64,000 nt of DNA, from the NCBI RefSeq assembly GCF_030696665.1, contig NZ_JAUYRV010000009.1, positions 1 to 64,000 of the forward strand. The letters are read 5' to 3'. The stretch comes from Novosphingobium sp. GTDB taxonomy: Bacteria; Pseudomonadota; Alphaproteobacteria; Sphingomonadales; Sphingomonadaceae. The stretch's first letter is position 1, and each line of letters opens with the position of its first letter. This document shows, one piece after another, positions 8,219-16,469 of the stretch. The position numbers and the translations under genes were made by a program. The notes under the pieces were generated by a model that saw only the letters and a list, made by a program, of their open reading frames with translations, was not told where the DNA came from and did no database searches.

Positions 8219-9421
8219 ATGTCTGATCAGAATTCAATAGTCAGCCAGATCGGCGATCTTGCCTCAGCGGGCGAGAAAATGATCGAGCGTCTGCGCCGCA
8301 AGGCCTTTCTGCCAGACAGTCGCAAGGGACTCAATGTCCGCATCGGCATTGCCGAGGCTGCCCAGCTGCTCGGCTGCTCCACCAACCGCATCCGCATGGC
8401 CGAAGACGATGGCCGCCTGCCCGCGCCGCCTGCGGGCGAAAACGGGCGACGGCTGGGCTATTCGATGGACGAGCTGATGCACATGCGCGAAGTGCTGGGC
8501 GCCTCCCCCGCCCGCGCGCCGGGCGATGTGCCCGCGATCATCGCGGTGCAGAACTTCAAGGGCGGCGTGGGCAAAAGCACCGTCACCACGCACCTTGCGC
8601 ACTATTTCGGCGTGCAGGGATACCGCGTGCTGGTGGTCGATTGCGACAGTCAGGCGACCACCACCACGCTGTTCGGCTTCAACCCGCATTTCAACATCAC
8701 GCGCGATGAAACGCTCTACCCCTACCTTTCCATCGACCCGACGCAGACTGATCTGCTCTATGCGGTCAAACGCACGCCGTGGCCCAATGTCGATCTGATC
8801 CCGTCGAACCTTGAACTGTTCGATGTGGAATATGAACTGGCCGCATCGGGCGCTGACGGCCAGTCCGTCCTTGCCGCGCGCTTCCGCAAGCTCAAGGCTG
8901 GCCTGCTCGATATGGCGCGCGATTATGACATCGTGATCCTTGATCCGCCGCCAGCATTGGGCACGATTTCGCTCGCCGTGATGCAGGCCGCCAACGCACT
9001 GCTGGTGCCTTTGGCCGCCACCACGCCCGACTTCTGCTCCACCGTGCAGTTCCTGTCGATGATGGATCAGGTGATAGCGCAACTGATCGAAGCAGGGATC
9101 GAGGTTGATTACTCCTTCGTCCGCCTGATCTGTTCCAAGTTCGATGGCGGCGATCCGTCTCACGAAATGGTCCGCACGATCATGGAGCAGACCTTCGGCC
9201 CGGCGCTGCTCCCCGTCCCCATCCTTGAAAGCGCCGAGATCAGCCACGCTGCGCTGCGGATGATGACGGTCTACGAACTTGAAAAACCGATTGGCACCCC
9301 GCGCACCCACAAACGCTGCCGCGCCAATCTGGACGAAGCGATGGGCCAGATCGAACAGCTGGTGCGCGCAGGCTGGGGCCGCGTCGCCCCGGCGCGTGAG
9401 GAGGATGTTATCCATGCGTGA
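8219..9421 (+). CDS. parA: ParA-type partition ATPase with N-terminal HTH
   Basis: The protein has 400 residues. An N-terminal MerR-like DNA-binding region (GIAEAAQLLGCSTNRIRMAEDDGRLP, about 43-68) is followed by the ATPase domain with deviant Walker A FKGGVGKST (about 113-121), Walker A' VVDCDSQATTT and Walker B DIVILDPPPALG. This is the RepA/ParA layout of repABC-like and sphingomonad plasmids. With ParB and parS it moves plasmid copies apart and should also repress its own operon. ATG 8219 was chosen because the ATPase and HTH are both complete from there. parB follows after 65 bp. Confidence 0.93.
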   Translation: MSDQNSIVSQIGDLASAGEKMIERLRRKAFLPDSRKGLNVRIGIAEAAQLLGCSTNRIRMAEDDGRLPAPPAGENGRRLGYSMDELMHMREVLGASPARAPGDVPAIIAVQNFKGGVGKSTVTTHLAHYFGVQGYRVLVVDCDSQATTTTLFGFNPHFNITRDETLYPYLSIDPTQTDLLYAVKRTPWPNVDLIPSNLELFDVEYELAASGADGQSVLAARFRKLKAGLLDMARDYDIVILDPPPALGTISLAVMQAANALLVPLAATTPDFCSTVQFLSMMDQVIAQLIEAGIEVDYSFVRLICSKFDGGDPSHEMVRTIMEQTFGPALLPVPILESAEISHAALRMMTVYELEKPIGTPRTHKRCRANLDEAMGQIEQLVRAGWGRVAPAREEDVIHA

Positions 9422-9486
9422 TGATGGCTCTTTCCTACAGCTCAATGTTCACTCTATGTTCCGCGCCGATGTGAGGGAGATGACTC

Positions 9487-10578
9487 ATGGCGCGTAAGCA
9501 ATCAGACTATCTCGCGGCGATCTTGGCAGACGAGGAAGCGGCTGAAACAAAAGCGGAAACCTCGGACAGCGGCGCAAGCGAATCGCTGAGAGAAGCAGAT
9601 GCCCCCTCCCCTGCCCCGCCCCGCAATGAGCGGCTGCGCGGCACGACCTTGCTCGGCCGCGAAAGCGCGCTGGCCCGCGTGGCCAGCGGCGAAGTGCGGC
9701 AGGTAACGCAGCTTCTGCTCGATCCCGCAAAAGTGCGCGTGTGGAAAGGCAATGCCCGCTCCTACGAGCACTTGTCCGAAGAATCCTGCCGCGAACTGAT
9801 CGATTCGATCATTGCCGAAGGGGGGCAGAAAGTGCCCGCCGTGGTGCGCCGGATTGATGGCGACCCGGACCATGACTACGAAGTGATTGCGGGCACGCGG
9901 CGGCACTGGTCCGTTTCGTGGCTGCGCGCCAATTCCTATCCGCAGATGCAGTTCGTGGCGCAAGTCGCCCAGCTTGACGATGAGGCCGCATTCCGCCTCG
10001 CCGATCTGGAAAACCGGGCACGCAAGGACGTGTCGGACCTTGAACGCGCGCGCAACTATGCGCAGGCTTTGCGCGATCACTATGGCAGCCACCTGACCCG
10101 CATGGCCGACCGGCTCAAGCTGTCAAAGGGCTGGCTATCAAAAATGATCAAGGTGGCAAGCCTGCCCGATCAGGTGCTGGCCGCATTTGCGAGTCCCGCA
10201 GACGTGCAGTTGAAGCCCGCCTACCCGCTGGCACAGGCGCTTGATGATCGCAGTGCGGCACCGGCCATCTTGCGTGAGGCCAAAGCGCTGGCCCGCCTGC
10301 AACAGGAACGCCGCAACGAAGGCGATCCGGCGATCCCGGCAAACGAGGTTATCGCTCGCCTGCTCGCCGCGCCCGAAAGCAACACCGAGCGCACCGGCGG
10401 CCCGGTAACCTACAACAGCGATTTTGACCGCCCTGCCCTCACGATCCAGTCGGTCAACCGGCAGGGCGTGACTTTGCGGCTCCATTCGGGTTCGGGGATG
10501 AGCCTTGAAGAAATGGTCGAACTGGCGCGGTGCGTTCTGGTCGATCTGGAAATCGAAGGCCGGGGCCTGCACCGCTGA
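9487..10578 (+). CDS. parB: ParB-type partition protein
   Basis: The protein has 363 residues. An acidic N-terminal tail precedes the ParB/Srx CTPase domain, with VRVWKGNARSYEHLSEESCRELIDSI and the arginine patch GTRRHWSVSWL (GxRR, about 139-142). The central helix-turn-helix DNA-binding region (MADRLKLSKGWLSKMIKVA) follows. ParB loads on parS and slides as a CTP-dependent clamp. Four palindromes with TGTTTC/GAAACA arms lie at 10612-10816 and 11832-11851 and are its likely sites. It is cotranscribed with parA. Confidence 0.92.
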   Translation: MARKQSDYLAAILADEEAAETKAETSDSGASESLREADAPSPAPPRNERLRGTTLLGRESALARVASGEVRQVTQLLLDPAKVRVWKGNARSYEHLSEESCRELIDSIIAEGGQKVPAVVRRIDGDPDHDYEVIAGTRRHWSVSWLRANSYPQMQFVAQVAQLDDEAAFRLADLENRARKDVSDLERARNYAQALRDHYGSHLTRMADRLKLSKGWLSKMIKVASLPDQVLAAFASPADVQLKPAYPLAQALDDRSAAPAILREAKALARLQQERRNEGDPAIPANEVIARLLAAPESNTERTGGPVTYNSDFDRPALTIQSVNRQGVTLRLHSGSGMSLEEMVELARCVLVDLEIEGRGLHR

Positions 10579-10611
10579 TGTTTCAAGGCGCGCGACTTGC
10601 TTTTCATGAGA

Positions 10612-10631
10612 GTGTTTCCCCGGGGAAACAC
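10612..10631. promoter_or_regulatory. parS-like palindrome 1
   Basis: GTGTTTCCCCGGGGAAACAC, a perfect 20-bp palindrome, begins 34 bp after the parB stop. Arms TGTTTC/GAAACA equal those of the canonical ParB site TGTTTCACGTGAAACA, but the centre is the 6-bp CCCGGG rather than 4-bp ACGT. Confidence 0.75.
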
Positions 10632-10696
10632 CGTTTGGGCCTTTGCGCGCTGACATCCCATTTGACACGTCGAGGTTCTCAGGCCGGCGCACCAAA

Positions 10697-10716
10697 GTGT
10701 TTCCCCGGGGAAACAC
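10697..10716. promoter_or_regulatory. parS-like palindrome 2
   Basis: This is identical to the 20-bp palindrome at 10612-10631, starting 85 bp after it, in the parB-repA intergenic region. Confidence 0.75.
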
Positions 10717-10796
10717 TCAGCACAAGACTGGCGCGCCTGCTTCTAACTACCCCCTCTTGGCCCGGATCGTTTGACTTCCCAGAACGCTCCTTATGC

Positions 10797-10816
10797 GTGT
10801 TTCCCCGGGGAAACAC
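10797..10816. promoter_or_regulatory. parS-like palindrome 3, overlapping the repA ribosome-binding region
   Basis: This third identical copy starts 100 bp after copy 2 and ends 3 bp before the repA ATG at 10820. Its GGGGAAA half is the only Shine-Dalgarno-like sequence for repA, so ParB bound here, or the RNA hairpin itself, could limit initiator production. Confidence 0.75.
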
Positions 10817-10819
10817 GCG

Positions 10820-12163
10820 ATGAACCGCCCCCGCTCTGCCCCAACCGACAGCGGTCAGTTCGACCTGTTCCTGCCTTATGTCGCGGACATGCCGCTGCGC
10901 GATCAGCGCGAAATGATGGAGCGGCCGTTCTTCAGCCTTGCCAAGTCCAAGCGGGTAAAGCCGATCGACTATACGTCGCCCGATGGCAAATTGTGGGTCC
11001 ATGTGTCGGCCAGCCCGGAATATGGGATGGCCACGATCTGGGATGCGGACATCCTGATCTATTGCGCCAGTGTGCTGGCTGACATGGCGCGCCGCGGTGT
11101 GAACGACGTGCCGCGCAAGCTGCATCTGATGCCCTACGATCTGTTGCGCGCCATCGGACGGCCCACCACCGGGCGCGCCTATGAACTGCTGGGGCAAGGA
11201 CTGGACCGGTTGGTGGCAACCACGATCAAGACCAACATCCGTGCCGAAAACAGACGCGAGGCGACATTCTCATGGCTTGATGGCTGGACCCAGCTGGTCG
11301 ATGAAAAGACTGAGCGGTCGCGCGGAATGACCATCGAGCTGTCGAACTGGTTCTGGGAAGGCGTGATGATGCAGGGCGGTGTCCTGTCCATCGACCGCGC
11401 CTATTTTGACATTACCGGCGGCCGCGAACGCTGGCTCTATCGCGTAGCGCGCAAACATTCGGGCGGGGCAGGGGAGGGGGGCTTTGCCATCTCCATGCCC
11501 GTGCTGTTCGAAAAATCGGGCGCTGAAGGCGAATATCGCCGGTTTAAGTTTGAAATCCTGAAGCTGGCCGAGAAGGACGCACTGCCCGGCTATGGCCTGT
11601 CAGTTGAAACGGCCAAGGGTGGCGAACCCATGCTGCGGATGCGGCGGATCGATGGAAAGGACGGGGCGGAGCGCGGGCTTGGTATCCACAGGCAAGCTCA
11701 GGATGACCGGGCAATTGAAGAAACATCGCCGTCCAAAACCGCTCAGCCTGAGCTTGTCGAAGGCCCCGCCAACTCCCCACTTGCCACAAAGGCAGGTGCA
11801 TCGGGCGCGCACCCCGCAAAGCCTTCCAAAAGTGTTTCCCCGGGGAAACACCCCGCAGGAGAGTTCAGCGCAGCTAAGCACCCTACCGAACAGCGCATGC
11901 GGGAAGATACGATCGATGCCAGCGCGCTCATCCGCCGGACTGTTTCTGGCCTCAGCGACACCGCCACGCGCGGCTTCATGGCGGACGACACGATCCAGCA
12001 CTTGCGCGAGACGTGCCCGGGTTGGGACTTGCACGCACTTCACGCAGACTTCGAGCGCTGGGTGAATGCCGATGCAGCGCGGCTTCCCGCCAATTGGCAG
12101 AAGGCGTTTATCGGATTCGTGAAGCGTCATCACGAAAAGCACGGGCACACACTGCGCCGTTAG
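10820..12163 (+). CDS. repA: RPA-type plasmid replication initiator protein
   Basis: The protein has 447 residues from ATG 10820. The N-terminal half (FLPYVADMPLRDQREMMERP, PDGKLWVHVSASPEYGMATIWDADILIYCAS, GRAYELLGQGLDRL) matches the replication initiator protein A family of alphaproteobacterial plasmids. These proteins bind iterons and open the origin. Residues about 280-355 are a low-complexity linker built from inserted DNA: a palindromic repeat encoding QAQDD...PELVEGP and a fourth parS-like site encoding SVSPGKHP. A separate C-terminal helical domain (about 360-447) follows. The iteron array lies just downstream. Low copy control through ParB binding at the start codon is inferred. Confidence 0.88.
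   Translation: MNRPRSAPTDSGQFDLFLPYVADMPLRDQREMMERPFFSLAKSKRVKPIDYTSPDGKLWVHVSASPEYGMATIWDADILIYCASVLADMARRGVNDVPRKLHLMPYDLLRAIGRPTTGRAYELLGQGLDRLVATTIKTNIRAENRREATFSWLDGWTQLVDEKTERSRGMTIELSNWFWEGVMMQGGVLSIDRAYFDITGGRERWLYRVARKHSGGAGEGGFAISMPVLFEKSGAEGEYRRFKFEILKLAEKDALPGYGLSVETAKGGEPMLRMRRIDGKDGAERGLGIHRQAQDDRAIEETSPSKTAQPELVEGPANSPLATKAGASGAHPAKPSKSVSPGKHPAGEFSAAKHPTEQRMREDTIDASALIRRTVSGLSDTATRGFMADDTIQHLRETCPGWDLHALHADFERWVNADAARLPANWQKAFIGFVKRHHEKHGHTLRR
11694..11755. repeat. REP-like palindrome inserted in the repA coding sequence
   Basis: AAGCTCAGG (11694-11702) faces CCTGAGCTT (11747-11755). Together they form a common sphingomonad intergenic repeat whose right arm reads PELVEG when translated. 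Here it lies in frame in the linker of repA and keeps the reading frame open. Confidence 0.65.
11832..11851. promoter_or_regulatory. parS-like palindrome 4, inside repA
   Basis: This is a fourth identical copy of GTGTTTCCCCGGGGAAACAC, located within the repA linker about 1 kb from copies 1-3 and translated as VSPGKH in the RepA linker. Confidence 0.7.
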
Positions 12164-12228
12164 GGCGTGCTCTGCCACCTGTTCCTGTTCGCAAAATGTC
12201 GGCCAAATGCTGAGGCGCAGGAAGCGTC

Positions 12229-12244
12229 CGTTCCTGATGTGTCG
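12229..12244 (-). repeat. Inverted iteron copy
   Basis: CGTTCCTGATGTGTCG is the reverse complement of CGACACATCAGGAACG, matching the iteron core CGACMTATCAGGAACG of the array at 12408-12495 in opposite orientation. It lies close behind repA, where many plasmids carry inverted copies used for initiator autorepression. Confidence 0.5.
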
Positions 12245-12375
12245 GGCTTACCCTAACAGCGTGGCGCCCTGATTTCGGTGGCAGCCGCTTCTCCACAGAA
12301 TTTGAACCTCTATCCCGGTGATCCATGCGAAAGTGATTCAATGCCGACCGACTATCTGGCCCGTTGCACCGACCA

Positions 12376-12397
12376 TCGATACATCGGGAACAGCGTT
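12376..12397 (+). repeat. Displaced iteron
   Basis: TCGATACATCGGGAACAGCGTT resembles the tandem iterons. It begins 32 bp before the next copy, which is 22 plus 10 bp, or one additional helical turn. Confidence 0.55.
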
Positions 12398-12407
12398 TCG
12401 CGCAGGT

Positions 12408-12495
12408 TCGACCTATCGGGAACACGCCTTCGACCTATCAGGAACGAATCGTCGGACTTTCAGGAACGCAGCTTCGACATTCCGGGAACGCCGTT
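12408..12495 (+). repeat. Four tandem 22-bp iterons
   Basis: Copies start at 12408, 12430, 12452 and 12474. The shared core is TCGACCTATCRGGAACRC, with the third copy TCGGACTTTCAGGAACGC and the fourth TCGACATTCCGGGAACGC. The regular 22-bp spacing (two helical turns) is that expected for initiator binding sites. Confidence 0.8.
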
Positions 12496-12623
12496 TGACG
12501 CGCGACTCACGATGGCAAGGCGAGTCGGGACCGCTGGCGCAGCCCCTAACTTATCTAACCCAATCTAAAAGCCTTCTAACCTTGCCGGAAGCTTCGCTTT
12601 TGTCGGGAAAAGGGGAGAAGGGA

Positions 12624-13637
12624 TCAGTCCTGAACAGCAATGCCCAGCTTTTGCAGCCGTGCGTCGATCTCGGCCATTTCTGCGTCGAAGCTGCTGAGGA
12701 TCGCCGCGACTTCCGGGACTGTCCTAACGACGCCGGGTGGGCGACCACGTGCGGCAGAGCGCAAGCCCAGCGCAGTCGCAACATCGGGGGCGACATACGT
12801 CCGCCAGGATTCTCGGCCGGAAATTTCGGCCATCAGCCCCAGTGCAGTTGCGCGCTCCAACAGCTTGCCTGCGCCTGACACGGTGAGGCCGAGCAGCGGC
12901 GCGAGGCTGCGGGCGGCGAGGCAGGGGCGGGTGAGGGTGAGGCGGCCGAGATCAGCGAGTTTGCCGGGGCGGTGTTCAGCGGCAATGGCCGTGGCCGCGC
13001 GCCGGGTGCTTGCTTCAAGCCGGTCAAGGCGCTCCAGCCCGTCTTCAGCGCGCTTCTGCACGGCCTTGAGCAGGCGGCGCAGGAGCACCGGGCGCGGATC
13101 GGTGGCGAAGCGCTGTGACGGCTCTCCCAGCGCCATGCAGGGCAGGGCATGGCGGGTGAGGCCGAGGCGGCGCAGGGTGAGGGGGAAGGCAAGCCAAGGC
13201 GCGATGCTGCGGTCTGCGCGCGCTGAGGCATCGAGCAGGTGCAGTGCGCGGATCAGGGCCGGGGCGGTTTGCCAGCCTTCGGGAGGATCAAAAGTGAAAG
13301 GCAGGCCTTCGCTCCAGTGGCGGCCATCCGGTTCGGAGATCAATGCAAGCCAGCCATCGTAGGCGGCAAAAGGTTCATCCTCGGTGCGGGGCAGGGCGCG
13401 GCCGGGCAGGCGCAGGGCGCAGCGCTCCGCAATAATGTCGATTTCCTCGATCTGCGAAAGTTGCAGGTGCAGGCCGTGTGCATATCCTGTCCACGAGGCG
13501 CGCAACATCCATCCCGGACGCAGCGAACTCGCAGAAACGCGGGCGTCGAGCCGGGCGAGGGCGGCGCTGGCTTGCCCGAAGGCATCGGCCAGCGCGGCTG
13601 TCCACGGCAGGGCAGTGAGAGGAATAGGGGTGGCCAT
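12624..13637 (-). CDS. DUF1612 family helix-turn-helix protein of plasmid replicons
   Basis: The protein has 337 residues, matching the DUF1612 (RHE_PE00001-like) family found beside repABC-type and sphingomonad plasmid replication genes. A central region with ERCALRLPGRALPRTEDEPFAAYDGW precedes a C-terminal winged-helix-like segment (LLGLTVSGAGKLLERATALGLMAEISGRESWRTY). The function is not established. The segment resembles the Fic/DOC C-terminal HTH, where two partly interacting DNA contacts are common. A promoter with TATAAT 8 bp before the ATG suggests a leaderless message. It sits on the far side of the iterons and points toward repA. Confidence 0.75.
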   Translation of the reverse strand: MATPIPLTALPWTAALADAFGQASAALARLDARVSASSLRPGWMLRASWTGYAHGLHLQLSQIEEIDIIAERCALRLPGRALPRTEDEPFAAYDGWLALISEPDGRHWSEGLPFTFDPPEGWQTAPALIRALHLLDASARADRSIAPWLAFPLTLRRLGLTRHALPCMALGEPSQRFATDPRPVLLRRLLKAVQKRAEDGLERLDRLEASTRRAATAIAAEHRPGKLADLGRLTLTRPCLAARSLAPLLGLTVSGAGKLLERATALGLMAEISGRESWRTYVAPDVATALGLRSAARGRPPGVVRTVPEVAAILSSFDAEMAEIDARLQKLGIAVQD

Positions 13638-13645
13638 TATGTCCG

Positions 13646-13675
13646 ATTATAGACTGAAACACATCATTCAGTCCA
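13646..13675 (-). promoter_or_regulatory. Promoter of the DUF1612 gene
   Basis: On the minus strand TGGACT (13670-13675) and TATAAT (13646-13651) are 18 bp apart. The -10 box ends 8 bp before the ATG at 13637, and no ribosome site is visible, so transcription probably starts at or next to the ATG. Confidence 0.5.
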
Positions 13676-13681
13676 CGTGCT

Positions 13682-14086
13682 TTGATGACCCTTGGCGCAG
13701 TGATCTGGCACCTCCGGCGGGGCCATCTCGCGTCGGCTGCACAATCCGGCTGCGCGGCAAGTTTGGTTCCGGTGATCGGGGCGGTGCTGACCAGCTTGGC
13801 GTTCGTGTCGCTGTTCACGCTGACCAAAAGTTCCAGCCCGACAATCTCGGCGGCGCTGACGTGTTTCCTGTTCTTCCTTGCGTCCACCGCGTTTTCGATG
13901 TTTTCGGTGCCCCATCTGGCGGGCGTGTTTTGCCTGGGCGCGTGCCTTGGCCCGATGCTTTTCGGCAAGGCTTATGACGCATGGGGCGGATATGACGCGG
14001 CGCTGATGTTGTCGGCTGCGGTCCTGCTTGCCGTGGTGGTGCTGATTGCCACGCTTGGTGCCTATCGCACCCAAAAGCTGGACTGA
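13682..14086 (+). pseudogene. Remnant of a major facilitator transporter
   Basis: The open frame has 134 codons. Its hydrophobic segments (LTCFLFFLASTAFSMFSVPHLA and CLGACLGPMLFGKAYDAWGGYDAALMLSAAVLLAVVVLI) resemble transmembrane parts of MFS proteins, with only about four helices against the usual twelve. The first block looks like an internal helix of a GPH-type symporter and the last like the C-terminus of an MFS_1 permease, so it may be a join of two fragments. The N-terminus is non-homologous and no good ribosome site is seen. It is probably not functional. Confidence 0.6.
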
Positions 14087-14119
14087 ACGGGCGCGTCGCT
14101 GCAGGTCGCGCCCGCGCGG

Positions 14120-14977
14120 TCAGGCGGCGTCCCAGCCATTGCGGATGCAGGCGTATCCTTCGGTGTAGACTTCTTCGGGATTGGCGAAGAAATCGCGCCA
14201 GACGCGGGTAGCGGCGGCGAGTTCGGGCAGCGCTTTGCCGAAGGCTTCGATGGTCAGCCAGCCATCATAGTTGAGCGATTTGAGCGCCGCGATGGTTTCG
14301 GCAATCCTGGCATGGCCCCGGCCCGGCGTGCCTCGGTCATTTTCGCTGATATGCACGTGGTTTACGTAGCCTTTGGCAAAGGCGGTGTGCAGCGCGGCAA
14401 GCGGGTCTTTCTCTTCGATATTGGCGTGGAAGGTATCGTAGAGAATGCCAAAGCCCGGCTCGTTCAACCGGTCGAGATATGCGCTGGTCTGCTCGCAGGT
14501 GTTGAGCAGGTAGCATTCAAAGCGGTTGAGCGGTTCGAGTGCGCAAGCAAGGCCTGCATCGCGCGCCTTTTGCGCCACGGCACTGTGGACTGTGGCGCAG
14601 CGATCCAGCTCTTCATCGGTCGGGCCATTCCCGGAAAACACGCCGAGCGGCTGAAACCACGGCCCCACCAGCGCCTGCGCGCCGAGGGCATAGGCGCAAT
14701 CGATCACGCGATTGAGGTGAGCGACAGCGCCAGCACGGGCTGCCGGATCAGCCGAAATCGGGCTGTGCGCTTCATCCGGGATCAGGGCAACCGATGTGCG
14801 TTCAAGCCCGAGATCATCGAGAATGCTGGCAAGCCTTTGAAAATGGCCAACGTCCGAAGGATCAAACAGCGGAATTTCAACGCCATCAAACCCGGTGTCC
14901 TTGAGCGACTTCAGGATGGCCACGTGATCGTTGGTCACGTGGCCGGTCCACAGCAGCATGTTCATGCCGATTTTCAT
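14120..14977 (-). CDS. Sugar isomerase/epimerase, TIM barrel (tagatose 3-epimerase-like)
   Basis: The protein has 285 residues, matching the D-tagatose/D-psicose 3-epimerase branch of the xylose-isomerase-like TIM barrels. It starts MKIGMNMLLWTGHVTNDHVAIL. Metal-binding positions are visible as Glu in CALEPLNRFE, Asp in GILYDTFHANIE, His in NHVHISENDRGTPGRGH and Glu in GWLTIEAFG. It would epimerise or isomerise a ketose with Mn or Co. It follows an MFS transporter by 8 bp, so uptake and conversion of one sugar is likely. Confidence 0.85.
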   Translation of the reverse strand: MKIGMNMLLWTGHVTNDHVAILKSLKDTGFDGVEIPLFDPSDVGHFQRLASILDDLGLERTSVALIPDEAHSPISADPAARAGAVAHLNRVIDCAYALGAQALVGPWFQPLGVFSGNGPTDEELDRCATVHSAVAQKARDAGLACALEPLNRFECYLLNTCEQTSAYLDRLNEPGFGILYDTFHANIEEKDPLAALHTAFAKGYVNHVHISENDRGTPGRGHARIAETIAALKSLNYDGWLTIEAFGKALPELAAATRVWRDFFANPEEVYTEGYACIRNGWDAA

Positions 14978-14985
14978 GGGCGCGG

Positions 14986-16275
14986 TCAGCTTTTGTTGCG
15001 GCTACGTTCGACCAGACGAACGGCGCCGAAGATGAAGAACAACGCCACCGGGATCACCGCGATGGTCTGGAAGCTTTGTTCGCCTGCATAGGCCAGCACT
15101 TGCTGCAGTTCGGGCGAGCCAGGTTGCAGCGCGGCAAAGGCATCCTGCCCGCCCGCCTTTTCAAGCTTGGCATTGTCATAGACCGCACCGAGCCGGGGAA
15201 GGACGAAATAGATGGCCATTGCGCCTGCAAAGCCCACCAACCCTATGCCCCACGGGCCGGAGCGGGGATAGCGGCGCGATACGGCGGCCAGCATCGTGGG
15301 CCACATGAAGCACACGCCGAATGCCCATACGGTGGCCGCAACCAGCGCGGTGAACGGGGAATTGGCCACGCTGAGCAGATAAAGCCCGATGGCTGCGGGA
15401 ACCGTGCATATCAGCAGCAGGCCCATGTCCGAAAAGCGATGTTCGAGCGCACCTGCAAAATGCCGCATCACGAACATGATGGCCGAGACATAGACCAGCA
15501 CGAGGATGCCGGGCATGCCAACCGTACTGGACAGCGTGACATCAACCCACGCGCCGGGGGCCAGTTCGCTGGACGCGGTGAGGAACATGATCGCAAAGAA
15601 CACCCAGAAGCCGGGGCGTTTGAACGGTTCGGCCATCATCTCGGCAAACGGGACACCGGCCACGCTGCTTTCAGTCTGCGGAAAGGAATGGCGCATGGCC
15701 CATAGCGCAACCAGCACGCCGGGCACGATGTTGAGCGCGACAAGCGCCTGCCACGGCAGATCGAGCGCGCGGAAGAACAGCACCGAAAGCAGCCCGCCAA
15801 CAATCAGACCGGCTGGCCACCATGCATGCAATGCGTTGAGTTTGCCGGTTTTCTGATCGGGAAACAGCGTGGTGATGACCGGGTTGACCGAAGCTTCGGT
15901 TGCCCCCCAGCCAAAGCCCCACAGCACCATTCCCAAATTGAGCAGCAGGTAAGTTGCGCCGCCCGCACTACCGGCAACGAGCACCAGCACAGGCCCGGCG
16001 ACAAAGCAGAAAGCGGCGAACAGGATCACCTTTTTTGCGCCGAACCGATCAAGCAGGGGGGAAATCACCAGCAGCGACATGGCAAAGCCAAGGAACGAAT
16101 TGCCGAGCACCGTTCCGATCATTTCGCCCGAATGCTCAGGATCGATGGGATCGAGCAGCGCGGTCTTGATCGCGCCCGCAGCGCCTGCGCGCACCGCGTT
16201 GGCCAATGCCGCTGTGAACAGCGCCAACACGCAGATCCAATAGATCGTGGTGCGCTTCTCCGCCTCCCGCTCCAT
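14986..16275 (-). CDS. MFS transporter, probable sugar permease
   Basis: The protein has 429 residues from ATG 16275, which has AAGGGGGA upstream; an upstream extension to 16455 lacks membrane character. It has twelve predicted membrane segments, the MFS loop LLDRFGAKKVI between helices 2 and 3, and a fucose-permease-like GWGATEASVNPVITTLFPDQKTGKLNALHAWWPAG segment. It probably moves a hexose or pentose across the inner membrane with protons. The downstream epimerase gene shares its operon. The upstream region is a divergent promoter with the crotonase-like gene. Confidence 0.85.
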   Translation of the reverse strand: MEREAEKRTTIYWICVLALFTAALANAVRAGAAGAIKTALLDPIDPEHSGEMIGTVLGNSFLGFAMSLLVISPLLDRFGAKKVILFAAFCFVAGPVLVLVAGSAGGATYLLLNLGMVLWGFGWGATEASVNPVITTLFPDQKTGKLNALHAWWPAGLIVGGLLSVLFFRALDLPWQALVALNIVPGVLVALWAMRHSFPQTESSVAGVPFAEMMAEPFKRPGFWVFFAIMFLTASSELAPGAWVDVTLSSTVGMPGILVLVYVSAIMFVMRHFAGALEHRFSDMGLLLICTVPAAIGLYLLSVANSPFTALVAATVWAFGVCFMWPTMLAAVSRRYPRSGPWGIGLVGFAGAMAIYFVLPRLGAVYDNAKLEKAGGQDAFAALQPGSPELQQVLAYAGEQSFQTIAVIPVALFFIFGAVRLVERSRNKS

Positions 16276-16469
16276 GCATTTCCCCCTTTTGCATCTGTTA
16301 TCGTTGGCCGGCATGCTGCGCGGCCATGTGCATCCAAGTTGTCTAACGCTGTCTATCGGTTGCGACAAGCGAAGTTCGTGCCGCGACCCACCATATTGCG
16401 GCAGCAGGCCGGTTGCCAACGCGCCTCGCGCTCGCCTATCGCGGCACGAATGCATTGAAAGGGCAGGGC

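Larger units (their letters stand above)
12164..12623. other. Candidate replication origin (oriV) with iterons
   Basis: This 460-bp gene-free stretch between repA and the DUF1612 gene holds an inverted iteron (12229-12244), a DnaA-like box TTCTCCACA (12289-12297), a displaced iteron (12376-12397), four tandem 22-bp iterons (12408-12495) and a locally AT-richer segment with repeated TCTAA (12546-12582). Iterons next to an RPA gene are the usual origin layout in this plasmid family. Confidence 0.7.

Noticed and set aside
8264..9445. Minus-strand frame opposite parA
   Set aside because: Shadow; ParA motifs are all on the plus strand.
12174..12202. Possible further iteron (GTTCCTGTTCGC)
   Set aside because: Too few bases match the iteron core once aligned, so it was not counted.
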